Positions 1-9,322 of a stretch of DNA of 49,016 nucleotides are shown piece by piece; position 1 is the stretch's first letter, and the number at the start of each line of letters is the position of its first letter. The translations under genes were made by a program, and so were the position numbers. The notes beneath the pieces are model-generated. The model was not told where the DNA came from. It saw only the letters and a program-made list of their open reading frames with translations, and made no database searches. This DNA comes from Prevotella sp. UBA5387 (GTDB taxonomy: Bacteria; Bacteroidota; Bacteroidia; Bacteroidales; Bacteroidaceae). Location of the stretch: assembly GCA_002407775.1 (NCBI GenBank), contig DHOP01000073.1, positions 1 to 49,016 of the forward strand, in the 5' to 3' direction.

Positions 1-90
1 AGCCTACCAAATGTCCATTACGCCTCAATGTTTGATAAATTGGCGAGGCCATTTTTATGGAATCTTTTAGACCTTGAAGTCCTCTTAATA

Positions 91-1104
91 TTAGAGACGG
101 CCCGGAGAGGCTATCAGATACTCGGCAATCTGAATAGCGTTGAGCGCTGCCCCTTTACGTATTTGATCGCCAGTGAGCCACAAAGTGCAACTGTTGTCAT
201 CGGCTAAGTCCTTACGCACGCGACCTACATATACATCATCTTTTCCTGCACTCTCAAGAGGCATGGGATAAACATAGTTTTGAGGATCGTCCACAAGCGT
301 CACTCCAGGAGCTCCTTGCAGGGCGTTGCGAATCTCTTCGACGCTCAAAGGCTGCTCTGTTTCGAACCATACGCTCTCAGAGTGCGATCTAAGCGAGCTG
401 ACGCGAACACATGTTGCAGATGTACGTACATCGGAATGCATGATCTTGCGTGTCTCATTGAACATCTTCACTTCCTCCTTTGTATAGTCGTTCTCTGTCA
501 TCTTGTCGATTTGTGGGATGACATTGTAAGCTAATTGATGAGGGAATTTATTGATAGTAACTGCCTTGCCAGTTTCAACTATCTCCTTATATTGCTGCTG
601 AAGTTCCTGCATAGCGGCAGCACCAGCACCGCTTGCGCTTTGGTAGCTGGCAACATGTATCTTGCGGATGTGTGATAATTTCTCGATAGGGTTGAGAACA
701 ACGACCATCATAATAGTAGTGCAATTGGGGTTGGCAATGACACCACGTGGTCTTGACAAAGCATCCTCTGGATTGATTTCTGGTACTACCAAGGGCACAT
801 CATCGTCCATACGGAAGGCACTAGAGTTGTCAATCATCACTGCACCGTACTTTGTGATGGTTTCCAAAAAATCCTTGCTGGTACCTGCACCAGCAGAAGT
901 GAAGGCAATGTCTATATCTTTGAACTCATCGTTGTGCTGCAACAACTTAACTTCGTAGTCCTTGCCCTTGAATTTATATTTGTTTCCTGCACTGCGGGAA
1001 GAACCGAACAGTACTAAGTCGTCTAAAGGAAAGTTACGCTCATCGAGAATCCTCAGAAGCTCTTGACCCACGGCGCCACTGGCGCCAACAATAGCTACTC
1101 TCAT
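91..1104 (-). CDS. asd: Aspartate-semialdehyde dehydrogenase
   Basis: Cytoplasmic enzyme that reduces L-aspartyl-4-phosphate to L-aspartate-4-semialdehyde with NADPH, the branch point to lysine/diaminopimelate, threonine and methionine. At 337 residues it has the normal family length. The Rossmann motif GASGAVGQELL is at residues 7-17, the catalytic cysteine lies in NPNCTT (Cys128), and the general-base histidine is probably His241 in LRSHSES, where many homologues have GHSE. The ATG start sits directly before the Rossmann strand, as usual. It appears monocistronic, with a -7 box about 33 bp upstream. Family assignment is firm. Confidence 0.96.
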   Translation of the reverse strand: MRVAIVGASGAVGQELLRILDERNFPLDDLVLFGSSRSAGNKYKFKGKDYEVKLLQHNDEFKDIDIAFTSAGAGTSKDFLETITKYGAVMIDNSSAFRMDDDVPLVVPEINPEDALSRPRGVIANPNCTTIMMVVVLNPIEKLSHIRKIHVASYQSASGAGAAAMQELQQQYKEIVETGKAVTINKFPHQLAYNVIPQIDKMTENDYTKEEVKMFNETRKIMHSDVRTSATCVRVSSLRSHSESVWFETEQPLSVEEIRNALQGAPGVTLVDDPQNYVYPMPLESAGKDDVYVGRVRKDLADDNSCTLWLTGDQIRKGAALNAIQIAEYLIASPGRL

Positions 1105-1136
1105 CGTGTATGGTTTTAAAAATTAATATATCGAGG

Positions 1137-1144
1137 CAAAATTA
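1137..1144 (-). promoter_or_regulatory. Putative -7 box for asd
   Basis: On the minus strand this reads TAATTTTG, matching the Bacteroidota -7 consensus TAnnTTTG. It is about 33 bp upstream of the asd start. No convincing -33 TTTG is seen, so confidence is moderate. Confidence 0.45.
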
Positions 1145-1278
1145 CGATAATTTGATGATAATCACGAAGATTTAGCTATGAAAATTAATTGAGATTGAAT
1201 GACGGTTATATGTTAAGACTAGCTCTGGAGTTTTTCATTTTTCACCACTGATACCATTATAATATAGGATTTTCTTGT

Positions 1279-1286
1279 TAACTTTG
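1279..1286 (+). promoter_or_regulatory. Putative -7 box for the CPA2 antiporter
   Basis: TAACTTTG matches TAnnTTTG and ends 17 bp before the antiporter ATG, implying a very short leader. No clear -33 element is visible. Confidence 0.4.
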
Positions 1287-1303
1287 TCACAAAATATAAA
1301 CCC

Positions 1304-3445
1304 ATGGCCAACATCACCTCCTACTTTCCCATTACAGATCCCACTCAGATCTTCTTTGTGGTGATGCTGATCATTCTTTTTGCGCCAATTGTCATGGGAA
1401 AATTGCGCATTCCACACATCATTGGAATGATACTTGCGGGCATTCTTGTCGGCCCGCACGGACTGGGTTTGTTAGCTCAGGATAGTTCTTTTCATATTTT
1501 TGGAACGGTTGGCTTATATTTCATTATGCTTCTGGCTGGCCTGGAAATGAATATGGAGGACTTTAAGCACAATCGAGACAAGACGGTAGTTCATGGCTTG
1601 TTGGCTTTTGCTATCCCAATGATTCTGGGCTTTGCAGTCAACTCCGTAATTCTAAAATATGGCGTACTTACATCTATTCTGCTAGCAAGTATGTATGCTT
1701 CCCATACGCTAATTGCCTATCCTACGGTGATGAAATTTGGCCTTACCCAAGAGCGTAGCGTGACGATTGCCGTCGGTGCCACTGCAATTACCGACACATT
1801 GACATTGCTTGTGCTAGCAATAATTGTAGCATTATTCAAGGGTAATGTGACAGGATGGTTTTGGGTGATGCTCGTGGTAAAGACAGCATTAGTCTTTACC
1901 ATCATTATTTTGGGATTCCCGCGTATGGCACGCAAGTTCTTTAAATTATATGACAGTGCTGTAGTGCAGTTCATCTTTGTAATTGTATTGATGTTTCTTG
2001 CGGCTATCCTCATGGAGTTGGTTGACTTGGAGGGACTTCTAGGTGCTTTCCTCACAGGCTTGGTTTTGAATCGTTATGTACCTAAGGTATCTAGATTGAT
2101 GTATAATCTAGAGTTTGTTGGTAATGCTATCTTCATACCTTACTTTCTCATTAGTGTTGGAATGCTTGTCAGTGTGGAGTCGATGCTGAGCGGTTGGACA
2201 ACTATTAAGGTGGCTAGCGTTATGATTTTAATAGCTTTAACGTCCAAATGGTTAGCTTCATTGATGACACAAAAGACATTCAGGCTTCAGCCGTTGGAAC
2301 GAGAAATGATTTTTGGATTGAGTAATGCACAAGCAGGAGCTACGCTGGCGGCTGTTATGGTTGGCTACAATATCTTCCTGCCTGATGGACAACGATTACT
2401 TAACAATGACGTACTTAATGGCACTATCATCCTAATCCTTGTAACCTGCCTCTACAGTTCAGTAACCACCGAGCGTGCATCAAAACTGATGGTGTTACGT
2501 AATCGTGATATGATGCCTCACGATGACGTGGCAGATGATGAGAAAATTCTTATTCCGATGAACTATCCAGAGATAGCAGATAGTCTGATGAGTCTCGGCA
2601 TCATGATGCGCAATAATAAATTGAATCGCGGACTTGTAGGCCTTAATGTTATCTTTGAGGACCATGATACGCGCAATAATTTAGAACGAGGACGTAAACT
2701 CCTCGATCACATGTTACAATATGCTAACTCTATGAACGTCTTGATGCAAACTCAGGTGCGTATCTCCAATAATATAGCTACTGGCATCAAGCATGCATTT
2801 AATGAGTTTCATGCATCGGAAATCATCATGGGCTTGCATACTCATCATGATGTCTCCAATAAATTTTGGGGTGATTTTCACCAGAATTTATTCAATAGTC
2901 TCTCTCGACAAATCATCATGGCGCATATCAAACAGCCACTAAATACAATTAGAAGAATTCAAGTCGCTGTTCCCTCACGGGCACAATATGAGCCAGGGTT
3001 TTATCGTTGGATAGAACGTCTGGCGCGGGTGGGTGATAATATTGAATGTCGAATGATATTTCATGGACGTAAGGACACGCTCATACTCATTGGTGAGTAT
3101 ATGCGCAACAATCATCCAAATTTGCGGGGAGAATATCTGCCTATGGAGCATTGGAACGAACTTCCGCAGCTCGCTACGACTATTGCTAATGACCACCTGT
3201 TTGTAGTCGTTTCGGCTCGCAAGGGTACTATCTCTTATAAGAATGCGTTAGAGCGACTTCCTGATGAGCTGCGTCGTCATTTTTCAGGTATTAATCTAAT
3301 GATTATTTTCCCTGATCAATATGACGGGGATACGGATGTTATCACGGTCGCTAATCCCCAAATTCCCCTTTCCGATAGCCCATACGAGGATATTCGTGAG
3401 TGGATCAAAGGTATTCCTCGACCCCTTCAGCCAGAAGGAGAGTGA
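1304..3445 (+). CDS. CPA2-family cation:proton antiporter with C-terminal cytoplasmic domain
   Basis: Inner-membrane monovalent cation/proton antiporter of the Na+/H+ exchanger (CPA2) family, probably for Na+ or K+ and pH homeostasis. The first ~410 residues contain about 12 hydrophobic segments, including family motifs such as RIPHIIGMILAGILVGPHGLG and a GLEMN segment. Residues ~420-713 are hydrophilic and look like the tandem Usp-like cytoplasmic module found in many Bacteroidota members, which may be regulatory. At 713 residues it is full length for this long subtype. The substrate ion cannot be read from sequence. The next gene starts 78 bp downstream and could be co-transcribed. Confidence 0.88.
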   Translation: MANITSYFPITDPTQIFFVVMLIILFAPIVMGKLRIPHIIGMILAGILVGPHGLGLLAQDSSFHIFGTVGLYFIMLLAGLEMNMEDFKHNRDKTVVHGLLAFAIPMILGFAVNSVILKYGVLTSILLASMYASHTLIAYPTVMKFGLTQERSVTIAVGATAITDTLTLLVLAIIVALFKGNVTGWFWVMLVVKTALVFTIIILGFPRMARKFFKLYDSAVVQFIFVIVLMFLAAILMELVDLEGLLGAFLTGLVLNRYVPKVSRLMYNLEFVGNAIFIPYFLISVGMLVSVESMLSGWTTIKVASVMILIALTSKWLASLMTQKTFRLQPLEREMIFGLSNAQAGATLAAVMVGYNIFLPDGQRLLNNDVLNGTIILILVTCLYSSVTTERASKLMVLRNRDMMPHDDVADDEKILIPMNYPEIADSLMSLGIMMRNNKLNRGLVGLNVIFEDHDTRNNLERGRKLLDHMLQYANSMNVLMQTQVRISNNIATGIKHAFNEFHASEIIMGLHTHHDVSNKFWGDFHQNLFNSLSRQIIMAHIKQPLNTIRRIQVAVPSRAQYEPGFYRWIERLARVGDNIECRMIFHGRKDTLILIGEYMRNNHPNLRGEYLPMEHWNELPQLATTIANDHLFVVVSARKGTISYKNALERLPDELRRHFSGINLMIIFPDQYDGDTDVITVANPQIPLSDSPYEDIREWIKGIPRPLQPEGE

Positions 3446-3523
3446 TGACCTGATATTAAAGATAATAAAGTAAAGCATCTCGTTCTCCTCTAAAGTTTGG
3501 AGTAAGAGGGCCTATTATATAAC

Positions 3524-4255
3524 ATGATTATGATAGATGTTCAAGGAATAACCAAATCGTTTGGTAAATTGCAGGTACTTAAGGGTATTGATCTGCAAAT
3601 AGAGAAGGGTGAGGTGGTGTCTATTGTTGGTCCTTCTGGTGCTGGCAAGACGACCTTGTTGCAAATAATTGGTACGCTTGACAAGCCTGATACTGGTACT
3701 GTTGTTATTGATGGAATTGATACTGGAAATCTATCAAGCAGGAAAATATCACGTTTTCGCAATCAGCGACTTGGGTTTGTATTCCAATTTCATCAACTTC
3801 TACCAGAGTTTACTGCGATTGAGAACATCATGATACCTGCCTTCATTGCTGGCGAAAGTCGCAAGGCTGCAAAAGGACGGGCAGAAGACTTGCTCCATTT
3901 TATGGGTTTAAAGGATCGAGCTAATCATAGACCCAACGAGCTTTCGGGTGGTGAGAAGCAGCGAGTGGCCGTGGCCCGCGCACTCATAAACAACCCAGCT
4001 GTTATTCTCGCTGATGAGCCCTCTGGTAGTCTTGATTCAAAGAACAAGACGGAGTTGCACCAACTTTTCTTCGATTTACGCGATAAGTTTGGACAAACGT
4101 TCATCATTGTTACTCATGACGAGGCTTTGGCAGCAATCACCGACCGCACTATTCATATGAATGATGGAAGGTTGGTGACCTCTACTAATCCTCTGATTAT
4201 GGATAACTCTATTGGGGAAGGGCTTCGGATCGAAGACGAAAATGTTATCCTTTGA
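3524..4255 (+). CDS. LolD-like ABC transporter ATP-binding protein
   Basis: ATPase of the MacB/LolD group of ABC systems, which drive lipoprotein release or extrusion of envelope substrates. Walker A is GPSGAGKTT (residues 36-44), the signature is LSGGEKQR (140-147), Walker B is ILADEP (161-166), and the H-loop is VTHD. The FQFHQLLPEFTAIENI stretch is typical of LolD. About 25 residues follow the conserved core and resemble nothing I know. No permease gene is adjacent, so the LolC/E partner must be encoded elsewhere. A second ATG 6 bp downstream (3530) is an equally plausible start. lolD is the likely name, but the missing partner leaves the exact role open. Confidence 0.87.
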   Translation: MIMIDVQGITKSFGKLQVLKGIDLQIEKGEVVSIVGPSGAGKTTLLQIIGTLDKPDTGTVVIDGIDTGNLSSRKISRFRNQRLGFVFQFHQLLPEFTAIENIMIPAFIAGESRKAAKGRAEDLLHFMGLKDRANHRPNELSGGEKQRVAVARALINNPAVILADEPSGSLDSKNKTELHQLFFDLRDKFGQTFIIVTHDEALAAITDRTIHMNDGRLVTSTNPLIMDNSIGEGLRIEDENVIL

Positions 4256-4320
4256 TCCGATTGGCACTATAATTTCAACTATTACTAGTTTCTGGTTTCT
4301 TTCACAAATTTTAAAATATT

Positions 4321-5223
4321 ATGATACAGATAGGAAAATACAATACGCTCAAGATGTTAAAGCTCGCAGAGCGACCAAATCCTCATGCTTTTGGTGGCAA
4401 AGAGACCTTCGGAATATTTCTAGATGGAGGCAAAGAGGGCGAGATCCTTATGCCTCAAAAGTATGTGCCAGAGGGCATTCATGTAGGCGATGATGTACAT
4501 TGCTTCGTTTACCTAGATCAGGACGAACGTCCAATAGCAACCACAGAGCAACCTCTAGCTCAAGTTGGCGACTTTGCATATCTCAAGGTGAGTTGGGTCA
4601 ACGAGTATGGAGCCTTCCTCGACTGGGGAGTTATGAAGGATGTTTTCTGTCCTTTCCGTGAACAGAAGAAGCGCATGGAAATTGGCGATAGTTACATAGT
4701 ATATATATATGTAGATGAGGATAGTTATCGCATTGTGGCCTCTGCAAAAGTAGATCGCTATCTAATGGATGTCAATGAGGATGATGAGGAGCATCGTAAT
4801 GAGCTTTGGCATAAACTCGAGACTGCAGAACCAGTTGACCTATTGGTTTGGCAAAAGACGGAACTAGGCTTCAAGGTTATTATCAACAACCGTTATGGTG
4901 GGCTTGTCTATGAGGATCAAGTATACCAGTTAGTACATACTGGCGACCGATTGGAGGGTTACCTTCAGAATATCCGGCAAGATGGTAAGATTGATCTCGC
5001 TCTTCAACCGACAGGACGTCGCCAAACAGAAAGTTTTGCTGAGACTCTTTTGCAGTGGCTTCGCGATAATGGTGGACATTGCTCCCTTGATGATAAGAGT
5101 GACGCAGAAGAAATCAAAAGGCAGTTTCATGTAAGCAAGAAAGTTTATAAGCGTGCTATTGGCGACCTCTACAAACGCCGACTTATTATCATTTCGGGAA
5201 TTGGAATTCAGTTAACAAGCTGA
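4321..5223 (+). CDS. cvfB: CvfB/YitL-family S1 RNA-binding protein
   Basis: Cytoplasmic protein of the CvfB (YitL) family, which has tandem S1-type OB folds and a C-terminal winged helix. The Staphylococcus member affects virulence gene expression; the Bacteroidota role is unknown. The OB-like repeats span roughly residues 3-60, 65-130 and 145-215, with characteristic segments such as NEYGAFLDWG and GYLQNIRQDGKIDL. Residues ~235-300 form the winged-helix part. Length (300 residues) is slightly above the typical 280. The start follows the preceding stop by 65 bp. A 93-residue reading frame overlapping its start is a shadow. Confidence 0.9.
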   Translation: MIQIGKYNTLKMLKLAERPNPHAFGGKETFGIFLDGGKEGEILMPQKYVPEGIHVGDDVHCFVYLDQDERPIATTEQPLAQVGDFAYLKVSWVNEYGAFLDWGVMKDVFCPFREQKKRMEIGDSYIVYIYVDEDSYRIVASAKVDRYLMDVNEDDEEHRNELWHKLETAEPVDLLVWQKTELGFKVIINNRYGGLVYEDQVYQLVHTGDRLEGYLQNIRQDGKIDLALQPTGRRQTESFAETLLQWLRDNGGHCSLDDKSDAEEIKRQFHVSKKVYKRAIGDLYKRRLIIISGIGIQLTS

Positions 5224-5443
5224 TTCCATCTTTTAACTTTTTTATCTTTTGCCATCTAACATTAACTAAGAAAAACACGAACAAATTTGCATTAGCAAGT
5301 TATATTTAGTCTATATCCTTATGTAATAAGCAATTGAGTTGTCAGCTGAACATAAGGAACTGTTTGTTGACTATATTTTAAAGAACTGTTTTGTAGATAT
5401 TTTACAAAAATCAGTGTTTGATTCTAAAAAAAATGCAATAATA

Positions 5444-5475
5444 TTTGCATACCTTAAGAATTATACTTATATTTG
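5444..5475 (+). promoter_or_regulatory. Bacteroidota-type promoter for the large lipoprotein
   Basis: TTTG at 5444-5447, a 20-nt spacer, then TATATTTG at 5468-5475. Both boxes match the Bacteroidota vegetative sigma consensus (-33 TTTG, -7 TAnnTTTG) with ideal spacing. Transcription should start near 5482. Confidence 0.7.
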
Positions 5476-5526
5476 TCGCATTAGTAATAACTCCCATCGG
5501 CGGATAATAGGGAGATTTGATATAAA

Positions 5527-5588
5527 AAACCTATACGAATTGTTATTATAGTTAGAGAAACCTATACGAATTGTTATTATAATTAGAG
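5527..5588 (+). repeat. 31-bp tandem duplication in a 5' untranslated region
   Basis: Two directly adjacent 31-bp copies (5527-5557 and 5558-5588) differ at one base (G5551 versus A5582 in the second half). They start with AAACCTATACGAATTGTTAT. The pair ends 20 bp before the lipoprotein ATG and lies inside the predicted leader. Confidence 0.9.
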
Positions 5589-5608
5589 TTTTATTAATTA
5601 AATCAAGT

Positions 5609-8600
5609 ATGAAAAGAAGATTGTTAAACTTGTTTTTACTAGGAGCTGTTGTCTTAGTTTCAGCAACAATGAGCTCTTGTAAGGATTATGATGATGACAT
5701 TCAAGCAAACACCGCCCAGATTCAGGCGTTGCAGAAGAATGTTAGTGATTTGAATTCTGCATTGCAAGCTGCAAAGACTGACTTACAGAATCAGTTAACA
5801 GCTGCTACTGCAGACTACACCTCTAAGATTGCTGCTGCCAAGGCAGATCTACAAGCCGCTATCGACAAGAAGGCAGACGCTACAACTGTTCAAAAGCTTG
5901 CTAGTGACTTAGCGACTCTCACTACTGATTACAATGCTAAAGTCGCTGCTCTTACTGCTCAACTGACCTCCATTAATACGGCTATTGACGGAATCAATGC
6001 AACTCTTGCACTTAAGGTCGATAAGTCTGTTTTTGATGCTGCTGTACAAGAATTGAAGGATCAGATAGCCTTAAAGGCAAATCAGACAGATCTTGACAAG
6101 GCTAATGCCCTCATCGCTGACCTTACTACAAGGGTAAAGGCTTTGGAGGATGATCATGTAACTGTGGCCGATTTCAAGGCTTTACAGGACAAGGTTACTA
6201 GTCTTGAGGCTATCGTTGGTCAGAACTCCACAGCTATTAAGGCTCTTCAAGATGCTCTTGATACAAAGGTGAACACGGCAGACTTTGATGCATTCAAAAA
6301 TGCTTATAACGATGCTGTTGCTGCTTATACTGTATGGCAGGGTAGTGTTAATGACCAACTTAGGGCTCTCAAGAATGCCAATGATTCCATTACCCTTTGG
6401 GGTGCTCGCATTAGTGTTAATGAGTTAGCCATAAAGGATCTTCAAACTCAGCTTGCTGCATTGGATTATGTGACTCCTGAAGAACTCGCTACAGCTCTTC
6501 AAGGTTTGGAGGACAAGCTCTCTGCTGCTGATCTAAAGAACTTTAATGACTTGTCTGCTCTTATTGATGCAGCAAAGGCAGACCTACAGGCACAGCTGGA
6601 TGCCGTAAAGGCTGACGTTACTGCTAATACCAATAGTATTGCAACTCTTGGGACTCAGTTGAATGCTCTCAATGATAGTATTATTGCTATTAATGAGCAA
6701 CTTGTTACAATGACTACACTCATCAATCGCAAACTTACTAGCCTGGTATTGAAACCGGCATTCTATTTTGGTGGTATTGAGGCCGTGGAGGTTCCAACGC
6801 TTCAGGATTATGCTTCTTATACGGGGCAAGATACGCTTACTATAGATGAAGTTTGGGCAGCAGAAGGTAATGTTGTTAACATTTCTATGGGGGGAGTAGC
6901 TACATATCATGTCAATCCTACTATTGCTGACTTGAAGGGCTATACGCTTGACTTCTATGGAAACGATCCTGTTACACGTGCAGGAATTCAGTATGTAAAT
7001 TCGGTTTATACTACATTTGATGCATTAGTAGCAGCTGACCCAGCTAATTTTTCAGAGGGACTTATTCATGTTCCATTCACTGTAGATTATCAGGCTGTTG
7101 AGGCAACGACTGAAGCTGGAAAGACTCCTATGATCGCTTTCCAGATGACCAAGAATGAGGGTGCTGATGGCTCTCGTACTGTTACATCTGATTATGCATT
7201 ACTAAATATTAGCAACTATCAGGATTTGATTATTGCAGATAATGCCACAACGGGAGAAAACGAAGACCCACATGTACAGCAAACTGCAGCTGATCTTCAG
7301 CATGTACATATGTTTGGTCAGGGCGAAGGCCAGGTGGTGAGCGAACTTGCTCCTGAGGCTATTCTTCCTACTCACGAGATTGCATACGAGGATAGTCTTG
7401 ACTTGAAGAAGATAGTAGAGACGCACTACACCTATACTAATACGATGGCAAATACGTCTTCTTCTGATCAGTTGATGGATGTAAGTATTTTCAAGGCACT
7501 TGGATTGAGCTATCAGTTCGATTTGATCCCTTATACTTTGACAGGTCGTGCATTAGCAGAGAATACTTATGTAACATTAGTAAACGGTGTTGTTACTCCT
7601 AATAAGGATTTGATGATGACAGCTAAGGGCCATATGCCAATTGTCCGTGTGCTTCTTAAAGATGCTAACGGCAATGTGCTCAAAATTGGTTACATTAAGC
7701 TGAAAGTGGCAGGTGTTACCGAGCCAGTTCTTCCAGAGATCTTTACTGGTCCCAAGAAGGTGACTTGCTCAGGCGTAGCTTTTGATGATGTTCTTGTTGC
7801 AAAGGCAGAACAAGATCTTTATACAGATCCACGTATCAACATGTCACAAGCTCAGTTTGCTGCTACATATCGTTTAGATGTCCTTCCTGCACCCATGTCG
7901 TTTATAATGCCTCCATCTATAGCAAAGCAGTACTTACTTAACAATGACAGGTTTGTTGCTGCAACTACACCGATTGGTATCATTACTTCGGATGGAACTA
8001 AGTTCACTTGGGCTCTACCAACTGCTGTTACTGACACTATGACTGTTGATGCCAATGGTGCTAATAAGTATCCATTTGTAACTTACCTTCGCTATACTAA
8101 TGGTGGACAGTTGAATGCTTATTTGAAGATGATTATTCCAGTTGGTGCTATTGTAAAACCAGTTCCTTCAATGGATAATTCTAACAAGGTTCTTGCTCGC
8201 TGGTATAATGAAAACTATAACACTCAAGTAGGTAATGGTAATGCTCTAACTGAGATTCATGTAAATCCTCAGGTAGTTGGCCAAGCAGGCGCAGCAGATA
8301 GCATTTATTATGACATGTTGAATGGATTCTTGGGAAAGACGGTACAATTTACCTTCCCGACAACAACCTTTACAAATGCTGATGTAACAGACTTCCAGTT
8401 TGTATTCAAGATGAAACCAGGTTTGAATCCAGGCGATGAGTGGATTGTTTATGGCAGAAGTGGAAATTCTTACACATTGACAATTTCTGCTGATGGCACT
8501 AAACTGTTTGCTAAGACAAAGACGGTTGCCACAACCTCTAGTTATCCTGCTGTGACAACAGATGAAGAAATAGCTACATTGAGTGGTGCACATAATTCAG

Positions 8601-9241
8601 TGATTACTTACAACACCAAGGCTGTGTCGGAGTATCTTGCTGCTTACGACATCCTCAATAAGAATGGACATAAAGAGCTAGCTGACGGTCAAACCTTTAA
8701 GGCTTATATTGGTGTTCAGGCTTACATCTGCAATTGGATGGATGCTGGAATGTTTACTGTTCGCTTCCTCCGTCCGGTTGATCTTAACACGAGTTCCAAT
8801 GAGCCAGCACAGGATGCTGTTGACACTGGATACTATGTAGACTTACAGAATCTCTTCGCAACACCTTCTGATTGGCGTGATCAATGGACGAACAACTATT
8901 GGGATTACTATGGCATCTCCAACATCGAAGCTGACGTAACCAAGGCTTTCACTGATGCTGCTAACCCTGCACCACGTACTGCTTTGTCACCTGGATTCTC
9001 CGATCAAAGTGCTATTGAATCACTGGCAACTGTACAGAATGCTAACATTGAAGTTGTGTACATTGCTCCTGATCCTATCCACAAGTTTGGTCAGGTACTT
9101 TATACTAACAATAATGCGACCATCAAGGCATTCCACATCTATGTGCCTATTTATGTAACATACGACTGGGGTTACAAGGTGAATATGGGATATTCTCGTA
9201 TTGATGTTGCTACAACTGTTGCAAACGCTAAACGTCGTTAA
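5609..9241 (+). CDS. Large coiled-coil surface lipoprotein, function unknown
   Basis: A 1210-residue exported lipoprotein. The signal peptide MKRRLLNLFLLGAVVLVSA is followed by the lipobox MSSC (Cys24), then an acidic DYDDD stretch of the kind that can favour surface display in Bacteroidota. Residues ~30-370 are Ala/Asp/Leu/Lys-rich with heptad spacing (many LQxxL, ADL and KAD steps), predicting a long coiled coil. From ~375 (LINRKLTSLVLKPAFYFGG) to the end the protein is Thr/Val/Tyr-rich and probably beta-structured. This architecture recurs in Prevotella/Bacteroides lipoproteins without known function; adhesin, S-layer-like protein or envelope spacer are guesses. It has its own promoter and is followed by a terminator. 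Confidence 0.88.
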   Translation: MKRRLLNLFLLGAVVLVSATMSSCKDYDDDIQANTAQIQALQKNVSDLNSALQAAKTDLQNQLTAATADYTSKIAAAKADLQAAIDKKADATTVQKLASDLATLTTDYNAKVAALTAQLTSINTAIDGINATLALKVDKSVFDAAVQELKDQIALKANQTDLDKANALIADLTTRVKALEDDHVTVADFKALQDKVTSLEAIVGQNSTAIKALQDALDTKVNTADFDAFKNAYNDAVAAYTVWQGSVNDQLRALKNANDSITLWGARISVNELAIKDLQTQLAALDYVTPEELATALQGLEDKLSAADLKNFNDLSALIDAAKADLQAQLDAVKADVTANTNSIATLGTQLNALNDSIIAINEQLVTMTTLINRKLTSLVLKPAFYFGGIEAVEVPTLQDYASYTGQDTLTIDEVWAAEGNVVNISMGGVATYHVNPTIADLKGYTLDFYGNDPVTRAGIQYVNSVYTTFDALVAADPANFSEGLIHVPFTVDYQAVEATTEAGKTPMIAFQMTKNEGADGSRTVTSDYALLNISNYQDLIIADNATTGENEDPHVQQTAADLQHVHMFGQGEGQVVSELAPEAILPTHEIAYEDSLDLKKIVETHYTYTNTMANTSSSDQLMDVSIFKALGLSYQFDLIPYTLTGRALAENTYVTLVNGVVTPNKDLMMTAKGHMPIVRVLLKDANGNVLKIGYIKLKVAGVTEPVLPEIFTGPKKVTCSGVAFDDVLVAKAEQDLYTDPRINMSQAQFAATYRLDVLPAPMSFIMPPSIAKQYLLNNDRFVAATTPIGIITSDGTKFTWALPTAVTDTMTVDANGANKYPFVTYLRYTNGGQLNAYLKMIIPVGAIVKPVPSMDNSNKVLARWYNENYNTQVGNGNALTEIHVNPQVVGQAGAADSIYYDMLNGFLGKTVQFTFPTTTFTNADVTDFQFVFKMKPGLNPGDEWIVYGRSGNSYTLTISADGTKLFAKTKTVATTSSYPAVTTDEEIATLSGAHNSVITYNTKAVSEYLAAYDILNKNGHKELADGQTFKAYIGVQAYICNWMDAGMFTVRFLRPVDLNTSSNEPAQDAVDTGYYVDLQNLFATPSDWRDQWTNNYWDYYGISNIEADVTKAFTDAANPAPRTALSPGFSDQSAIESLATVQNANIEVVYIAPDPIHKFGQVLYTNNNATIKAFHIYVPIYVTYDWGYKVNMGYSRIDVATTVANAKRR

Positions 9242-9273
9242 TAACGCTACTGCGTTCAATTTATATCCTTAAG

Positions 9274-9308
9274 GGGGTGTCAAGGTGTCTTCTTTGACAC
9301 CCCTTTTT
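9274..9308 (+). terminator. Rho-independent terminator after the large lipoprotein
   Basis: A 10-bp perfect stem (GGGGTGTCAA, 9274-9283, with 9294-9303) and a 10-nt loop are followed by five T residues. It lies 33 bp after the lipoprotein stop and ends just before the next lipoprotein gene. Confidence 0.85.
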
Positions 9309-9322
9309 AAAAAAAGTAGTAT

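Larger units (their letters stand above)
5224..5608 (+). other. AT-rich intergenic region and long leader of the 1210-residue lipoprotein gene
   Basis: This 385-bp stretch holds no credible gene. It contains a good promoter (5444-5475) and a 31-bp tandem duplication (5527-5588). A 70-codon open frame at 5339-5551 spans the promoter, has a poly-Lys/Ile composition and a non-ATG start, and was rejected. The predicted leader from about 5482 to the ATG is about 127 nt, unusually long for this window. Confidence 0.6.

Noticed and set aside
4212..4493. 93-residue open frame across the lolD-cvfB junction
   Set aside because: It is an out-of-frame product of the two flanking genes with no recognisable motif.
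5339..5551. 70-residue open frame upstream of the large lipoprotein
   Set aside because: It starts with a non-ATG codon, includes a good promoter inside it, and has the composition of translated AT-rich intergenic DNA.
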